A DNA stretch of 64,000 bases. Origin: Candidatus Melainabacteria bacterium (GTDB lineage: Bacteria; Cyanobacteriota; Vampirovibrionia; Obscuribacterales; Obscuribacteraceae). Positions 1 to 7,771 of the stretch are shown here, piece by piece. Position 1 is the stretch's first letter; every line of letters starts with the position of its first letter. The notes beneath the pieces are model-generated. The model did not search any database, was not told the DNA's origin, and worked only from the letters and a program-made list of their open reading frames with translations. The stretch lies in NCBI GenBank assembly GCA_003242885.1, contig QKMZ01000005.1, positions 682,001-746,000 of the forward strand, in the 5' to 3' direction. The translations under genes and the position numbers were made by a program.

Positions 1-1
1 G

Positions 2-649
2 AGCTCTGACACTAATGTGGAAGTGCGCCTTTGGGTCGCGCGAAATTTTTCGACTCCGCTAAAAACTTTGGAAAAACTGGCCAAAGATCCACATGTTGAA
101 GTACGTCAGGCAGTCGCGGACAATCGCGCAGTCTGGGAATCTGCCGCAACGCGCAGTGCGGTGCTGGGATATTTGAGCGGAGACAAGTCCGTGTTTGTGA
201 GGCGCGTGAAGCGAAGCCGATCTCCGCTTGCCGAGGAGATGCTCAATAATCTTTGCGATGACAGCAATAAGTTTGTGCGCATGGTTGTCGCGCAAGACAC
301 AAATGCTTCCGACGAAGCGCTGACTAAACTTGCATCTGATGAGCTTGTCGATGAGCGAATGCGGGTCGCTGCCAATCATGGCGCCTCACCGAAAACACTG
401 GCTCGACTGGCGCAGGATAAAGAGTTTCGCGTGCGCGTACAAGTAGCTGCAAACAATTACGCACCGATGGTGGCACTGCGAATTCTGGCGAAAGACGCTG
501 ATCCGTATATTCGACTTGTAGCTGCAGACAATCGCTGCATTCCTGACGATTCGCTCGAAGCACTATGCCTCGATTACGATCGCTGGGTTCGAAAAGCAGC
601 GCGCGCTGAATTCGATCGTCGAGTTCAGTTGCGAAGTCAGATTATTTAG
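2..649 (+). CDS. Leucine-rich-variant (LRV/HEAT-like) repeat protein, 5' truncated by window edge
   Basis: The reading frame is open to the first base of the window, so the true start lies upstream; the first in-frame start-like codon is a GTG at 17, already inside a repeat. The visible 210 or so residues are built from repeats of about 24 residues with the pattern LA.D....VR..VA.N (for example LAKDPHVEVRQAVADN and LAQDKEFRVRVQVAANN), which is the leucine-rich variant / HEAT-like alpha-solenoid signature. Such solenoids usually bind other proteins; nothing here identifies a partner or catalytic activity. No signal peptide or membrane segment is visible in the part present. It ends seven bases before the convergent proline dehydrogenase gene. 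The fold is fairly certain, the role unknown. Confidence 0.75.
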   Translation, partial: SSDTNVEVRLWVARNFSTPLKTLEKLAKDPHVEVRQAVADNRAVWESAATRSAVLGYLSGDKSVFVRRVKRSRSPLAEEMLNNLCDDSNKFVRMVVAQDTNASDEALTKLASDELVDERMRVAANHGASPKTLARLAQDKEFRVRVQVAANNYAPMVALRILAKDADPYIRLVAADNRCIPDDSLEALCLDYDRWVRKAARAEFDRRVQLRSQII

Positions 650-655
650 AGAATT

Positions 656-1780
656 CTAGCCTTGCAGACCGAGTACGTTCTTTATGCCGTACGCGATCAT
701 GTTCGGATTGTTCTTCAAGCGGCGGCGGCAGTATGGTCCAGCCACTTTGTCTTTGCCGTAGGGCAAATACATGCGAACGATAGCGCCGGTTTGTGCAAGC
801 TGCAATGCGTGCTTCTCGTCTTCGCCGGTAAGTCCGATAGACAGCTCGCTGAAATACGATCCGTTGACTAGTGCATCTTGCAGCTTAGCGCGCGGGACGC
901 CGAGCAAAAATTGAAACTCGAACTGAGATGACTTCAACTTGAGGGGCAACACAACTTTGTTGACAAGATTGTCGACGCACTTAGTGTCGTGTGAGGCGAG
1001 TTCCAAGTACACGCCTTGATGCGCCAATTCGCGGCTGTAACGCACTGCCAACTCTTTCATGATCGGCTTTTCTGTGTGCGCAATTGCGGCGGGTTCTTGA
1101 TAGATGCCTATGACCATGCGCACGCGCATGCCTTCTTCAAAGCGAGCGATATCCTTTTCCGTACGGAACATGCGCGATTGAATTACCGTGCCGAGATTCT
1201 TATATCCGGCTTTATGCAGCGCGAAGTAAGACTCGAGGTGGAAATTGGTCCAACGATGATCTTCTGCTTCGAGGGTCATGTCGACGCCGCGTTGGAATGC
1301 GTAGTCGACAATTTTGTTGATGCGATCGAACGCGGCCTCCAAAGCCTTTTCGCTTTCTTTGCCTGGCGCCGGTGGCATCGTGCTGAACATGGATGGTTTG
1401 AATGAGATGGTCATGCGTTCGCGGCGGTTAGTCGCGTGCAGTTGGTTGGCGTTTACTTCGTCGACCAAGCTCATGTAGGTGGTGACATAGCGCTCGCAGT
1501 CTTCGACTGTGGTGGCGTCTTCACCGAGAATGTCGAGGGTGCCCGTGAACTTGCGGGACTGATAGATTTCGTGAGCTTTCTTGATAGCATCTGCGGATGT
1601 TTGGCCAGCCAGATATGGCTTTGCCAGGAACATAACCAGAGGCAATGGAATGGTGTCGAACAACGACTTCTTTTGATTAATGGCTGGGGTTACCGGTTGA
1701 GTAGTATGCAAGTCTAAGTGTAAGTTTAAGTCTGAGCCCGAAACGAGTTTTTCTGGTCTTACAGGCAATTTTACTGTCAT
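656..1780 (-). CDS. Proline dehydrogenase family protein
   Basis: A 374-residue protein matching the FAD-dependent proline dehydrogenase (PRODH) TIM barrel, which oxidises L-proline to pyrroline-5-carboxylate. Family signatures visible are the MTLEAED strand, an ELASHD segment near residue 264, and the C-terminal GPYCRRRLKNNP motif, whose paired arginines hold the substrate carboxylate. Length fits a stand-alone PRODH rather than bifunctional PutA; no P5C dehydrogenase gene is adjacent. The first 35 or so residues are polar and not conserved. The start is an ATG with a GGA-type ribosome site a few bases upstream. It reads leftward and is separated from the next gene to its right by about 260 bp. 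Function is well supported at family level; the electron acceptor is not visible. Confidence 0.85.
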   Translation of the reverse strand: MTVKLPVRPEKLVSGSDLNLHLDLHTTQPVTPAINQKKSLFDTIPLPLVMFLAKPYLAGQTSADAIKKAHEIYQSRKFTGTLDILGEDATTVEDCERYVTTYMSLVDEVNANQLHATNRRERMTISFKPSMFSTMPPAPGKESEKALEAAFDRINKIVDYAFQRGVDMTLEAEDHRWTNFHLESYFALHKAGYKNLGTVIQSRMFRTEKDIARFEEGMRVRMVIGIYQEPAAIAHTEKPIMKELAVRYSRELAHQGVYLELASHDTKCVDNLVNKVVLPLKLKSSQFEFQFLLGVPRAKLQDALVNGSYFSELSIGLTGEDEKHALQLAQTGAIVRMYLPYGKDKVAGPYCRRRLKNNPNMIAYGIKNVLGLQG

Positions 1781-1988
1781 AGGTTTTCCGGGCGCTCCTA
1801 ATTTGAAGAGGCGACAAAGGTGAAAACGGCATTCGGGCTTGGGCTGGCGAATTTTTTTTCAACCCATGAAGAGGTGAATGAACACGCCGTCCGAGAATTA
1901 TAGGATCTCAAGCAGTCTTTCTGGAGTTATGTATCAAAAGAGTTTATTTATTGATCAGTTAATGAATTTCATTCGAGCCCAAGAATCA

Positions 1989-2004
1989 CCGGTCATCAGA
2001 CCGG
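1989..2004. terminator. Perfect hairpin CCGGTC-ATCA-GACCGG
   Basis: A 6-bp perfect stem with a 4-base loop lies about 40 bases beyond the stop codon of the leftward gene ending at 2045. It has no clear U-tract on either strand, so it may be a weak terminator or an RNA-stability element. The surrounding 1781-2044 interval shows no gene. Confidence 0.3.
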
Positions 2005-2044
2005 CTGGAGGAAAACCCTCACAGGCGCCGAAAAATCTCAAGAA

Positions 2045-3355
2045 CTAGTTGGACGTATCTATCCCGGCAAACGGCCCATAAACCGAAAGCATCGGCACCC
2101 GTCTGGCTTGAGCGGCTAACAAGTTGTCTAAATCTTCCGGAAGACGTGAGAGCTGAATCAAATAGTTGTTTTCATTGCCAACCTGTCCGCGCGGAAAAAA
2201 TATAGCGCCGCGGCAGCCAGTTCCTGATAGAGCGCCCACCTGCACGCGACCGGACGGCAAATAGCGCACAGAATAGGTCGGACCTTTCAAGCGATCGGTT
2301 TTGTGCTTCTTATATAGGAGTTGCGCGAGAGTTATGACCTGGGATTCTTGGCTGACGAGAAATTGCGGAATGACCGCCAGGATTATGTCCGCCTTGCCTG
2401 TCCGTCCTTTAGAGCCGACGATGATTTCAACTCCATCGGCGTCAGGTACGAATTTTGCCCAGGTATACGCAGCATCTTTTGCATCGGTTTCGCGAGGTCG
2501 TTTGAAGGCCTGCTCGAAAGCGAAAAAGTCATCGCCAAGTCCGGCGACATTAGTTTGAGCAAGAAGACGGTTCAGACCGGTTCGATTGATAGTTGTCGGT
2601 GCCTTCGGGGGCGCCGGTCTATCGGGTGCTCTGTCTGCCTTGAGAGAACCGGCCGTTGCAACCAGCGGTTTAACTGGTTCTCTGCGTGGTTCTTTTGCTT
2701 CTCTCGTCTCTTTCGGACGCCTGGACGGCTCATTCTGCGCCGCCGTTTGGCGCGAGATGATCCTGCGCCCCTGGTCGTTGCGCAGTTTTTCCATGGCTTC
2801 TTCGTCAGTCATCGTGATGCGATCGATACGCGTCACCACCAAATCCTGAGTCGCGTCGTCATTGCTGGTTCCGGCACGGCACATCACTTTGCACTCGATG
2901 CGCGGCCATTGATCTTTATCAATTGGAAGCTCATAGGGAGTGGGGCCACGGAGTTTGATGAACTTCTGCTGGTTGCGGTGAAACTCGCCGTCCCACTCGT
3001 CTCGCGCCACTTGCGTGTAGCCGTTGCGAAGATCCAGGAAGCGTCCTTGAAACCGGATAAGCACTCCACTCAAGTCTCGGCTGCTGGAGTTTTCAATCAA
3101 AAGACCGACAGCCGGATGATAACCGGTCGCGTCGTGCGACCACCAGGTCAAAACAGATTGCGGGCTCAGGCGCGCCACGCGCTGATCTCCGTAGCCATCA
3201 TCGGAGCCGCCGTAAGAAAATGCCTTCTGTCCTTCAGGAGCAACAGAAGCAAAGAAGGCACTTAGTACCGAAAGGGAAAGAGCGACTGCGCTGTGGAATC
3301 GCTTATTATGGCTAGGTTTGCGCATTTTTGATGTGTGCGATTGCGCACTGAACAT
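2045..3355 (-). CDS. Exported protein of unknown function
   Basis: I do not recognise this protein. From the ATG at 3355 (GGAG-like ribosome site upstream) it is 436 residues. An internal ATG at 3325 would place a typical signal peptide (MRKPSHNKR then SAVALSLSVLSAFFASVAP) at the very N-terminus, so the start is uncertain; a TTG at 3391 is also in frame. After the signal there is a beta-rich segment of about 130 residues, a charged low-complexity linker (Arg/Lys/Glu/Pro) near residues 200-250, and a second compact C-terminal domain of about 170 residues. Two cysteines (KVMCRAG) lie in the first domain. It is directly downstream of two membrane kinases read on the same strand, so it may belong to their signalling unit; that link is inference from position only. 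Confidence 0.6.
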   Translation of the reverse strand: MFSAQSHTSKMRKPSHNKRFHSAVALSLSVLSAFFASVAPEGQKAFSYGGSDDGYGDQRVARLSPQSVLTWWSHDATGYHPAVGLLIENSSSRDLSGVLIRFQGRFLDLRNGYTQVARDEWDGEFHRNQQKFIKLRGPTPYELPIDKDQWPRIECKVMCRAGTSNDDATQDLVVTRIDRITMTDEEAMEKLRNDQGRRIISRQTAAQNEPSRRPKETREAKEPRREPVKPLVATAGSLKADRAPDRPAPPKAPTTINRTGLNRLLAQTNVAGLGDDFFAFEQAFKRPRETDAKDAAYTWAKFVPDADGVEIIVGSKGRTGKADIILAVIPQFLVSQESQVITLAQLLYKKHKTDRLKGPTYSVRYLPSGRVQVGALSGTGCRGAIFFPRGQVGNENNYLIQLSRLPEDLDNLLAAQARRVPMLSVYGPFAGIDTSN

Positions 3356-3448
3356 GTGGGCAAAAACTCCTGGACGCTGGCTGGAATCCAACCGAGTCTA
3401 TTGTGGCACACACTGAAGGGGCGGTGCTACGCAGGGGTTGTCACAAGC

Positions 3449-4975
3449 TTAGGCGGCAGTGATTTCTTGCAATGAAAGGGCTTTCCTAACTTGCGAAACG
3501 CTGTCAATTCTCATATTGGTGTCCTGGTAAGTCAGGCGTTCGACGAGGGAATTGAGCGTCAAAGAAATTTGTGGATTTACAGATTTTGGCGAGCAAACCG
3601 TTAGCGGTTCCGGGTCTTGTCCGGTGAGAATGAAGTGCAGCAGGGCTCCCATCGAGTAGAAATCGCTTGCCGGCTCTGGGCGACCTCTAACTTGTTCGGG
3701 AGCCATATACGGCGGTTTGCCGACGCACATAGCGTTGTCATTGAAATTGGGGACTTTAGCCAGATTGAAGTCGATCAACTTCAAGTTTCCGCTGTCATCA
3801 ATAATCAAATTCTCTGGTGTGAAATCTCTATGCACTACTTGTGGTGCGTGACCATGCAAGTACTCTAGGATGGAACACATTTGCGTTGCAAGCTCGATAG
3901 CTCTCGATTCTTTGATTGGACCCTTCGCTGTTACGAACTCTCTGAGCGATGTGCCTGATACATGTTCGATCACTAGATAGCCACGAAGATCTTCAATGAA
4001 TGCGTCAATAACTCTGACTATCTGCCGGTGATTCAGTGACTTGAGCAACAACGCTTCATGTTGAATTCGGGCGACTATTTCGCTCAGCAGAGCTGGGTTT
4101 TCGAATCCAGGAAGAATAAATTCTTTGAGAACCACCGTTTCAGAGGCGCCATTACTTCCTTCGTTCAAAGCTCTGTCGCACAAATACTGAACAGTCGCCA
4201 AATAGGCTGTTCCTTGTCCGCCGGATCCCAGTTTTTTCACAACCTGAAATCTCTCGCTTGCCAGAGATGCGCCGCTAGTCAGCTCGCCATCCCGCTTGCG
4301 GAGCTGCCTCTGATGTAGTGTGTCCATCCAGATGTCCGCATAACTTGTAGATTCCAGCAAGAAATTCTTTTCTTCAAGTTCATTCGAGAGCGCATTGGGC
4401 GCGTGGCGTTTTATCATAGCAATTAGATTTTTGCGCAGTCTCCCATCGTTAAGGCAGCCTGCATCAAGTTCTATCTCTTTCCCATCGGTTGTGGAGAAGA
4501 CCAGCAATTCTTCCTCTTTTCCATCAACAATATTTCTTTTGATCGAAACCATCGCCAGTTCATACCATCTGATTGTTTTTTCGAAAGTGAAGACATTCAA
4601 CCAATTTTTTCTGACGATGATTGAATTCTGGCTTATGCATGCGGATGTTTGACCGTTTTTCACAAAACGCAATTTGAAAACCTTGATAGCAGCAACAAAA
4701 GTCACCAAGATCGCAAAACACAGAATGGCTGCTTGCGGACCGGCAAACCAATAGGTCACGACCTTTGCAAAAACTAATAGGTTCATGAAGACGCTGGTTA
4801 TCACAAGTGCTAACCCAGCAATGGGACCTGTGGAGTGTCCATAGCCTTTGGGTGCCAAAAGGGACATGATGAAGAAAATTAGGGCGCATGCAAACACGAC
4901 ACCGCACATACGCATCAAGACATGTCCCAAATAAGGAAGTACTTTGCGCTGCCAAATATAAGTGAGGACAGCCAT
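3449..4975 (-). CDS. Membrane-anchored Ser/Thr protein kinase with DFN in place of DFG
   Basis: Start taken at the ATG at 4975 (GAGAG ribosome site, 508 residues); longer in-frame starts would run into the upstream kinase gene. The N-terminal 90 residues hold about three hydrophobic segments, then a cytosolic PH-like linker of about 110 residues, then a protein kinase domain over the last 270. Visible kinase motifs are the glycine loop LGSGGQGTAYLA, the VVLKEF lysine, HRDFTPEN and YMAPEQ. Two departures stand out: the catalytic-loop lysine of HRDLKPEN is Thr, and the metal-binding DFG is DFN (LIDFNLAKV). The protein may be weakly active or a pseudokinase. It is a paralogue of the next gene upstream (ends 5074), which has the same layout, and the two probably form an operon. 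Confidence 0.85.
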   Translation of the reverse strand: MAVLTYIWQRKVLPYLGHVLMRMCGVVFACALIFFIMSLLAPKGYGHSTGPIAGLALVITSVFMNLLVFAKVVTYWFAGPQAAILCFAILVTFVAAIKVFKLRFVKNGQTSACISQNSIIVRKNWLNVFTFEKTIRWYELAMVSIKRNIVDGKEEELLVFSTTDGKEIELDAGCLNDGRLRKNLIAMIKRHAPNALSNELEEKNFLLESTSYADIWMDTLHQRQLRKRDGELTSGASLASERFQVVKKLGSGGQGTAYLATVQYLCDRALNEGSNGASETVVLKEFILPGFENPALLSEIVARIQHEALLLKSLNHRQIVRVIDAFIEDLRGYLVIEHVSGTSLREFVTAKGPIKESRAIELATQMCSILEYLHGHAPQVVHRDFTPENLIIDDSGNLKLIDFNLAKVPNFNDNAMCVGKPPYMAPEQVRGRPEPASDFYSMGALLHFILTGQDPEPLTVCSPKSVNPQISLTLNSLVERLTYQDTNMRIDSVSQVRKALSLQEITAA

Positions 4976-5073
4976 TGATTTACTCTCGTGCAAAGTGATA
5001 GCTAGTTCGCGCTGGGCAGACTGCTCAATAGTGCAGAGAGTTTCATTCGCGTTATCGCTTGACTGATTTTGAG

Positions 5074-6510
5074 TCACACTTCGCCTTCTCTGTAATATCC
5101 AAGCATTTCGATGGTGCGTAAAGCCTGCTCTGCCGACGGTCTTTCCTCTGTCTGCTGGCTGGTCATCTGCATGATCAAATCGTTCATGTTGTCTGTAATT
5201 TGTGTGTTCAATCGTTTTGGGCAAGATTGCATCAAAGCTTCCGGATCTTTTCCGGTAAGCAAAAAATGTGCAGTGCAGCCTAGCGAATAAATGTCGCTCT
5301 TCAGTTCAGCTTTGCCGCGAAATTGCTCAGGCGCAATGTATCCTTGCTTTCCTACCACTGTTCCTGTTGCGGTACCGATAAACTCATTTGCCGCACCGAA
5401 ATCAATCAAAGCCAAAGTACCTTTCGCTCGAAAAACTATATTTTCAGGAGTCAGATCTCTGTGCACTACTGGTGGTGATTGATTTTCCAGATACCGCATA
5501 ATTTCTAAAAGCTGACGCATCCATTGAGCTACTCTTCTTTCGGAAATCGCACCGCGACGCGCAACCAGCCTGCGCAAGTCTTCACCCTGAATGAATTGCA
5601 AGGTCATGTAGTGACGACCGTCTTCGACGAAGTGGTCGTAAATTCTTGCGATGTCCTGGTGATTCAGTTTGGAAAGCAGTGCCGCTTCTTTTTTGAACAT
5701 TGCCAATGCTTTCTTTCTTGTATCTTCGTTCGAACTATCCGCAACCACAAACTCTTTCAAAACAACAGGAGATCCATCTTGTTTCCTAGCCAGATATATT
5801 GCCGCCGAGCCGCCATACGAGAGCGCTTTCTCAACGATAATTCCGACGTTCAAGACTCGTCCCGGAAGCAGTGGAACATAAGTCGTCGCTCGATAACGCA
5901 GAGTCATTTCTGATTCCCAAAGCGAAGTAAAAGTGGAAATATCAATTGGAATACTTGCTGCGTTTTCTGGGTTTCCCAAATCTTCCTTGTCTCTATCGTC
6001 TGTCGGTGCTAACGTGCGAGACGCGATGAGCAGCTTGTTCAGGTCGTCCTCAGACATTTCATCGGCTTCGAAGACCACAAAATTACCGTCGTGGAAATTT
6101 AGTTTTAGGCAGATGTTTTGCCCATCTCTTTTTATGAGCACTGACTTCTTCAACTCACTCCACAATCTATTGCGGTGGCAGTAAAACTGAACACACAGCG
6201 AGAGTGGCAACACGAGACCTTGTCGCGAGACTATAATGCGATCGTCTAAGAAAATGAGCAAAAGCAAGCAGCCTGCAAGTATCGTCGCAATCGGTGCTAC
6301 CACACGCGAAGCAAGGGTGAGCAGAGCTTCCTGTATCGACCAGAAGGCATGAGCGGTCGGCATGGCTTGCGCCAACGTCAGAATGAACGGACCCAGGCAA
6401 GCAAAAATCCACACGACGGGGATTGCGCACCAGATTACGGCGCTGGCTTTGAGCACGCGAACCAAGGTTCTGCTCACCGATGTTGAATAGCGAATAGAAA
6501 CAGTCTGCAC
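5074..6510 (-). CDS. Membrane-anchored Ser/Thr protein kinase (paralogue of neighbour)
   Basis: A 478-residue protein with two hydrophobic segments (about residues 19-45 and 70-88), a linker of about 120 residues and a kinase domain from about 222 to 470. The VVLKEF lysine, HRDLTPEN, LIDFGAANEF and YIAPEQ motifs are present, so the metal-binding DFG is intact here. As in its neighbour the catalytic-loop lysine is replaced by Thr. The glycine loop (ALSYGGSAAIY) is degenerate at its first glycine. Family knowledge says such proteins phosphorylate Ser/Thr on cytoplasmic targets; the membrane part suggests sensing or anchoring. Tandem duplication with the gene at 3449-4975 is clear from shared order and from closely similar C-termini (LTGQDPEPL versus LTGKDPEAL). 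The substrate is not indicated. Confidence 0.88.
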   Translation of the reverse strand: MQTVSIRYSTSVSRTLVRVLKASAVIWCAIPVVWIFACLGPFILTLAQAMPTAHAFWSIQEALLTLASRVVAPIATILAGCLLLLIFLDDRIIVSRQGLVLPLSLCVQFYCHRNRLWSELKKSVLIKRDGQNICLKLNFHDGNFVVFEADEMSEDDLNKLLIASRTLAPTDDRDKEDLGNPENAASIPIDISTFTSLWESEMTLRYRATTYVPLLPGRVLNVGIIVEKALSYGGSAAIYLARKQDGSPVVLKEFVVADSSNEDTRKKALAMFKKEAALLSKLNHQDIARIYDHFVEDGRHYMTLQFIQGEDLRRLVARRGAISERRVAQWMRQLLEIMRYLENQSPPVVHRDLTPENIVFRAKGTLALIDFGAANEFIGTATGTVVGKQGYIAPEQFRGKAELKSDIYSLGCTAHFLLTGKDPEALMQSCPKRLNTQITDNMNDLIMQMTSQQTEERPSAEQALRTIEMLGYYREGEV

Positions 6511-6642
6511 GGAAGAACTCCCATAGGAGGACCGCCTTCAGGCTTATAACGAGACTTGCAATCAGTCAAAAAATGGCTCACCCGATTGTGCTCGAAACAG
6601 CCAACCGGGTAAAGCGGGTTTTGCCTAGTTTTTTGAAGCCGA

Positions 6643-7488
6643 CTAAACTTTTTCTTTTGTCTCGTCGGGTACTTGGATAGTTTCGCCCTTGGACTTAAGC
6701 GCTTGGGCAGCGGCGGGCAGGAAGTGCATCGCTTTCTCGACCACTCCCTGGTTTTTGCCTAGATTGCCCAGCAACTCTATAGGTATAGGGAAGATTAACG
6801 TGCTGTTCTTCTCAGCCGAAACCTCAACCATGGTCTGCAACTGTCTGAGCTGCATGGCTCCCGGCTGACTGGCAATTACAGCTGCCGCTTGAGCAAGTTT
6901 TTCTGCCGCCTGTAATTCGCCTTCTGCGGCGACGACTTTGGCGCGGCGTTCTCTTTCCGCCTCTGCTTGACGGGCCATTGCGCGTTGCATCTGTTGCGGG
7001 ATTTCGACGTCTTTGATTTCGACTGCGTTGACTTTGATGCCCCAACCTTCTGTCTGGCGGTCGATTATCGACTGAAGTTTGGCGTTGATTTTGTCGCGCT
7101 CGGTGAGAATATCGTCCAGCTCATACTGCCCGATGACGCTGCGCAAAGTGGTTTGCGCGACTTGGCTTGTCGCTGCCATGGCGTCTTCGATTTTTGTGAC
7201 TGCCTTTCGGGAATCGATAATCTGGTAGAAGCAAACGGCGGCGATTTTGACCGAGATGTTGTCGCGGGTGATGGCTTCCTGCATGGGAATCGACATCGTG
7301 ACAATTCTGAGGTCGACCTTTTGCGAACGCTCTATTAGTGGAACGACAAATGCGACGCCGGGTCCGCGCTCACCTGTAACTCTTCCAAGTCTGAAAACGA
7401 CCAACCTGTCGTATTCATTGACGAACTTGATAGATGAAAAAGCCAGCAAGAGTCCGAAGAACAAAAGGAACCCGCCAATCTCAAACAT
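6643..7488 (-). CDS. Stomatin/prohibitin-like SPFH protein (slipin)
   Basis: A 281-residue protein with one N-terminal membrane segment (GFLLFFGLLLAFSSIKFV), then the SPFH domain: EYDRLVVFRLGRV, GPGVAFVVPLIE, the VDLR.VTMSIPMQEAITRD stretch and QTTLRSVIGQYELDDIL. After it comes a charged helical region (QRAMARQAEAERERRAKVV) typical of coiled-coil oligomerisation. These are the hallmarks of bacterial slipins, which form membrane-associated ring oligomers in functional microdomains. Slipins often sit beside an NfeD-like protein; none is present here. It lies just upstream of, and on the same strand as, the two kinases, with a 130-bp gap, so co-transcription is possible but not shown. Confidence in the family is high. 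Confidence 0.92.
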   Translation of the reverse strand: MFEIGGFLLFFGLLLAFSSIKFVNEYDRLVVFRLGRVTGERGPGVAFVVPLIERSQKVDLRIVTMSIPMQEAITRDNISVKIAAVCFYQIIDSRKAVTKIEDAMAATSQVAQTTLRSVIGQYELDDILTERDKINAKLQSIIDRQTEGWGIKVNAVEIKDVEIPQQMQRAMARQAEAERERRAKVVAAEGELQAAEKLAQAAAVIASQPGAMQLRQLQTMVEVSAEKNSTLIFPIPIELLGNLGKNQGVVEKAMHFLPAAAQALKSKGETIQVPDETKEKV

Positions 7489-7771
7489 TCTTTGCTCCTT
7501 GCTGCTATTGCAGCGTGACGTTCTTCGATTAACCCATTAAATCTGTCGAGTGAATACCGGACTTCCTAGCCCTTTCTTCCATCGTTTAACCATGGTGAAT
7601 CTCAGGGAAATTACTGTACAAGGCCGGTATCTCCTTCAGATAGCATAAGAAGGCACGCTAAGCGAGCAAGTCTGACGCCAAATTTGGTCAAAAGCCACCA
7701 AATATTCGCCAACATTAAATGTCGGCCGGCGCCTGGAAGCCCACGGGTTAGTAATTCGAGGAGAGCTGCGC

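Noticed and set aside
2321..3265. Plus-strand frame of 314 codons opposite the exported protein
   Set aside because: Composition is Arg/Phe/Ser-rich without any motif; the opposite strand has a signal peptide and coherent domains.
4975..5224. N-terminal extension of the DFN kinase overlapping the upstream kinase gene
   Set aside because: It would overlap 150 bases of the upstream coding sequence; the ATG at 4975 has a ribosome site and directly precedes the membrane helices.
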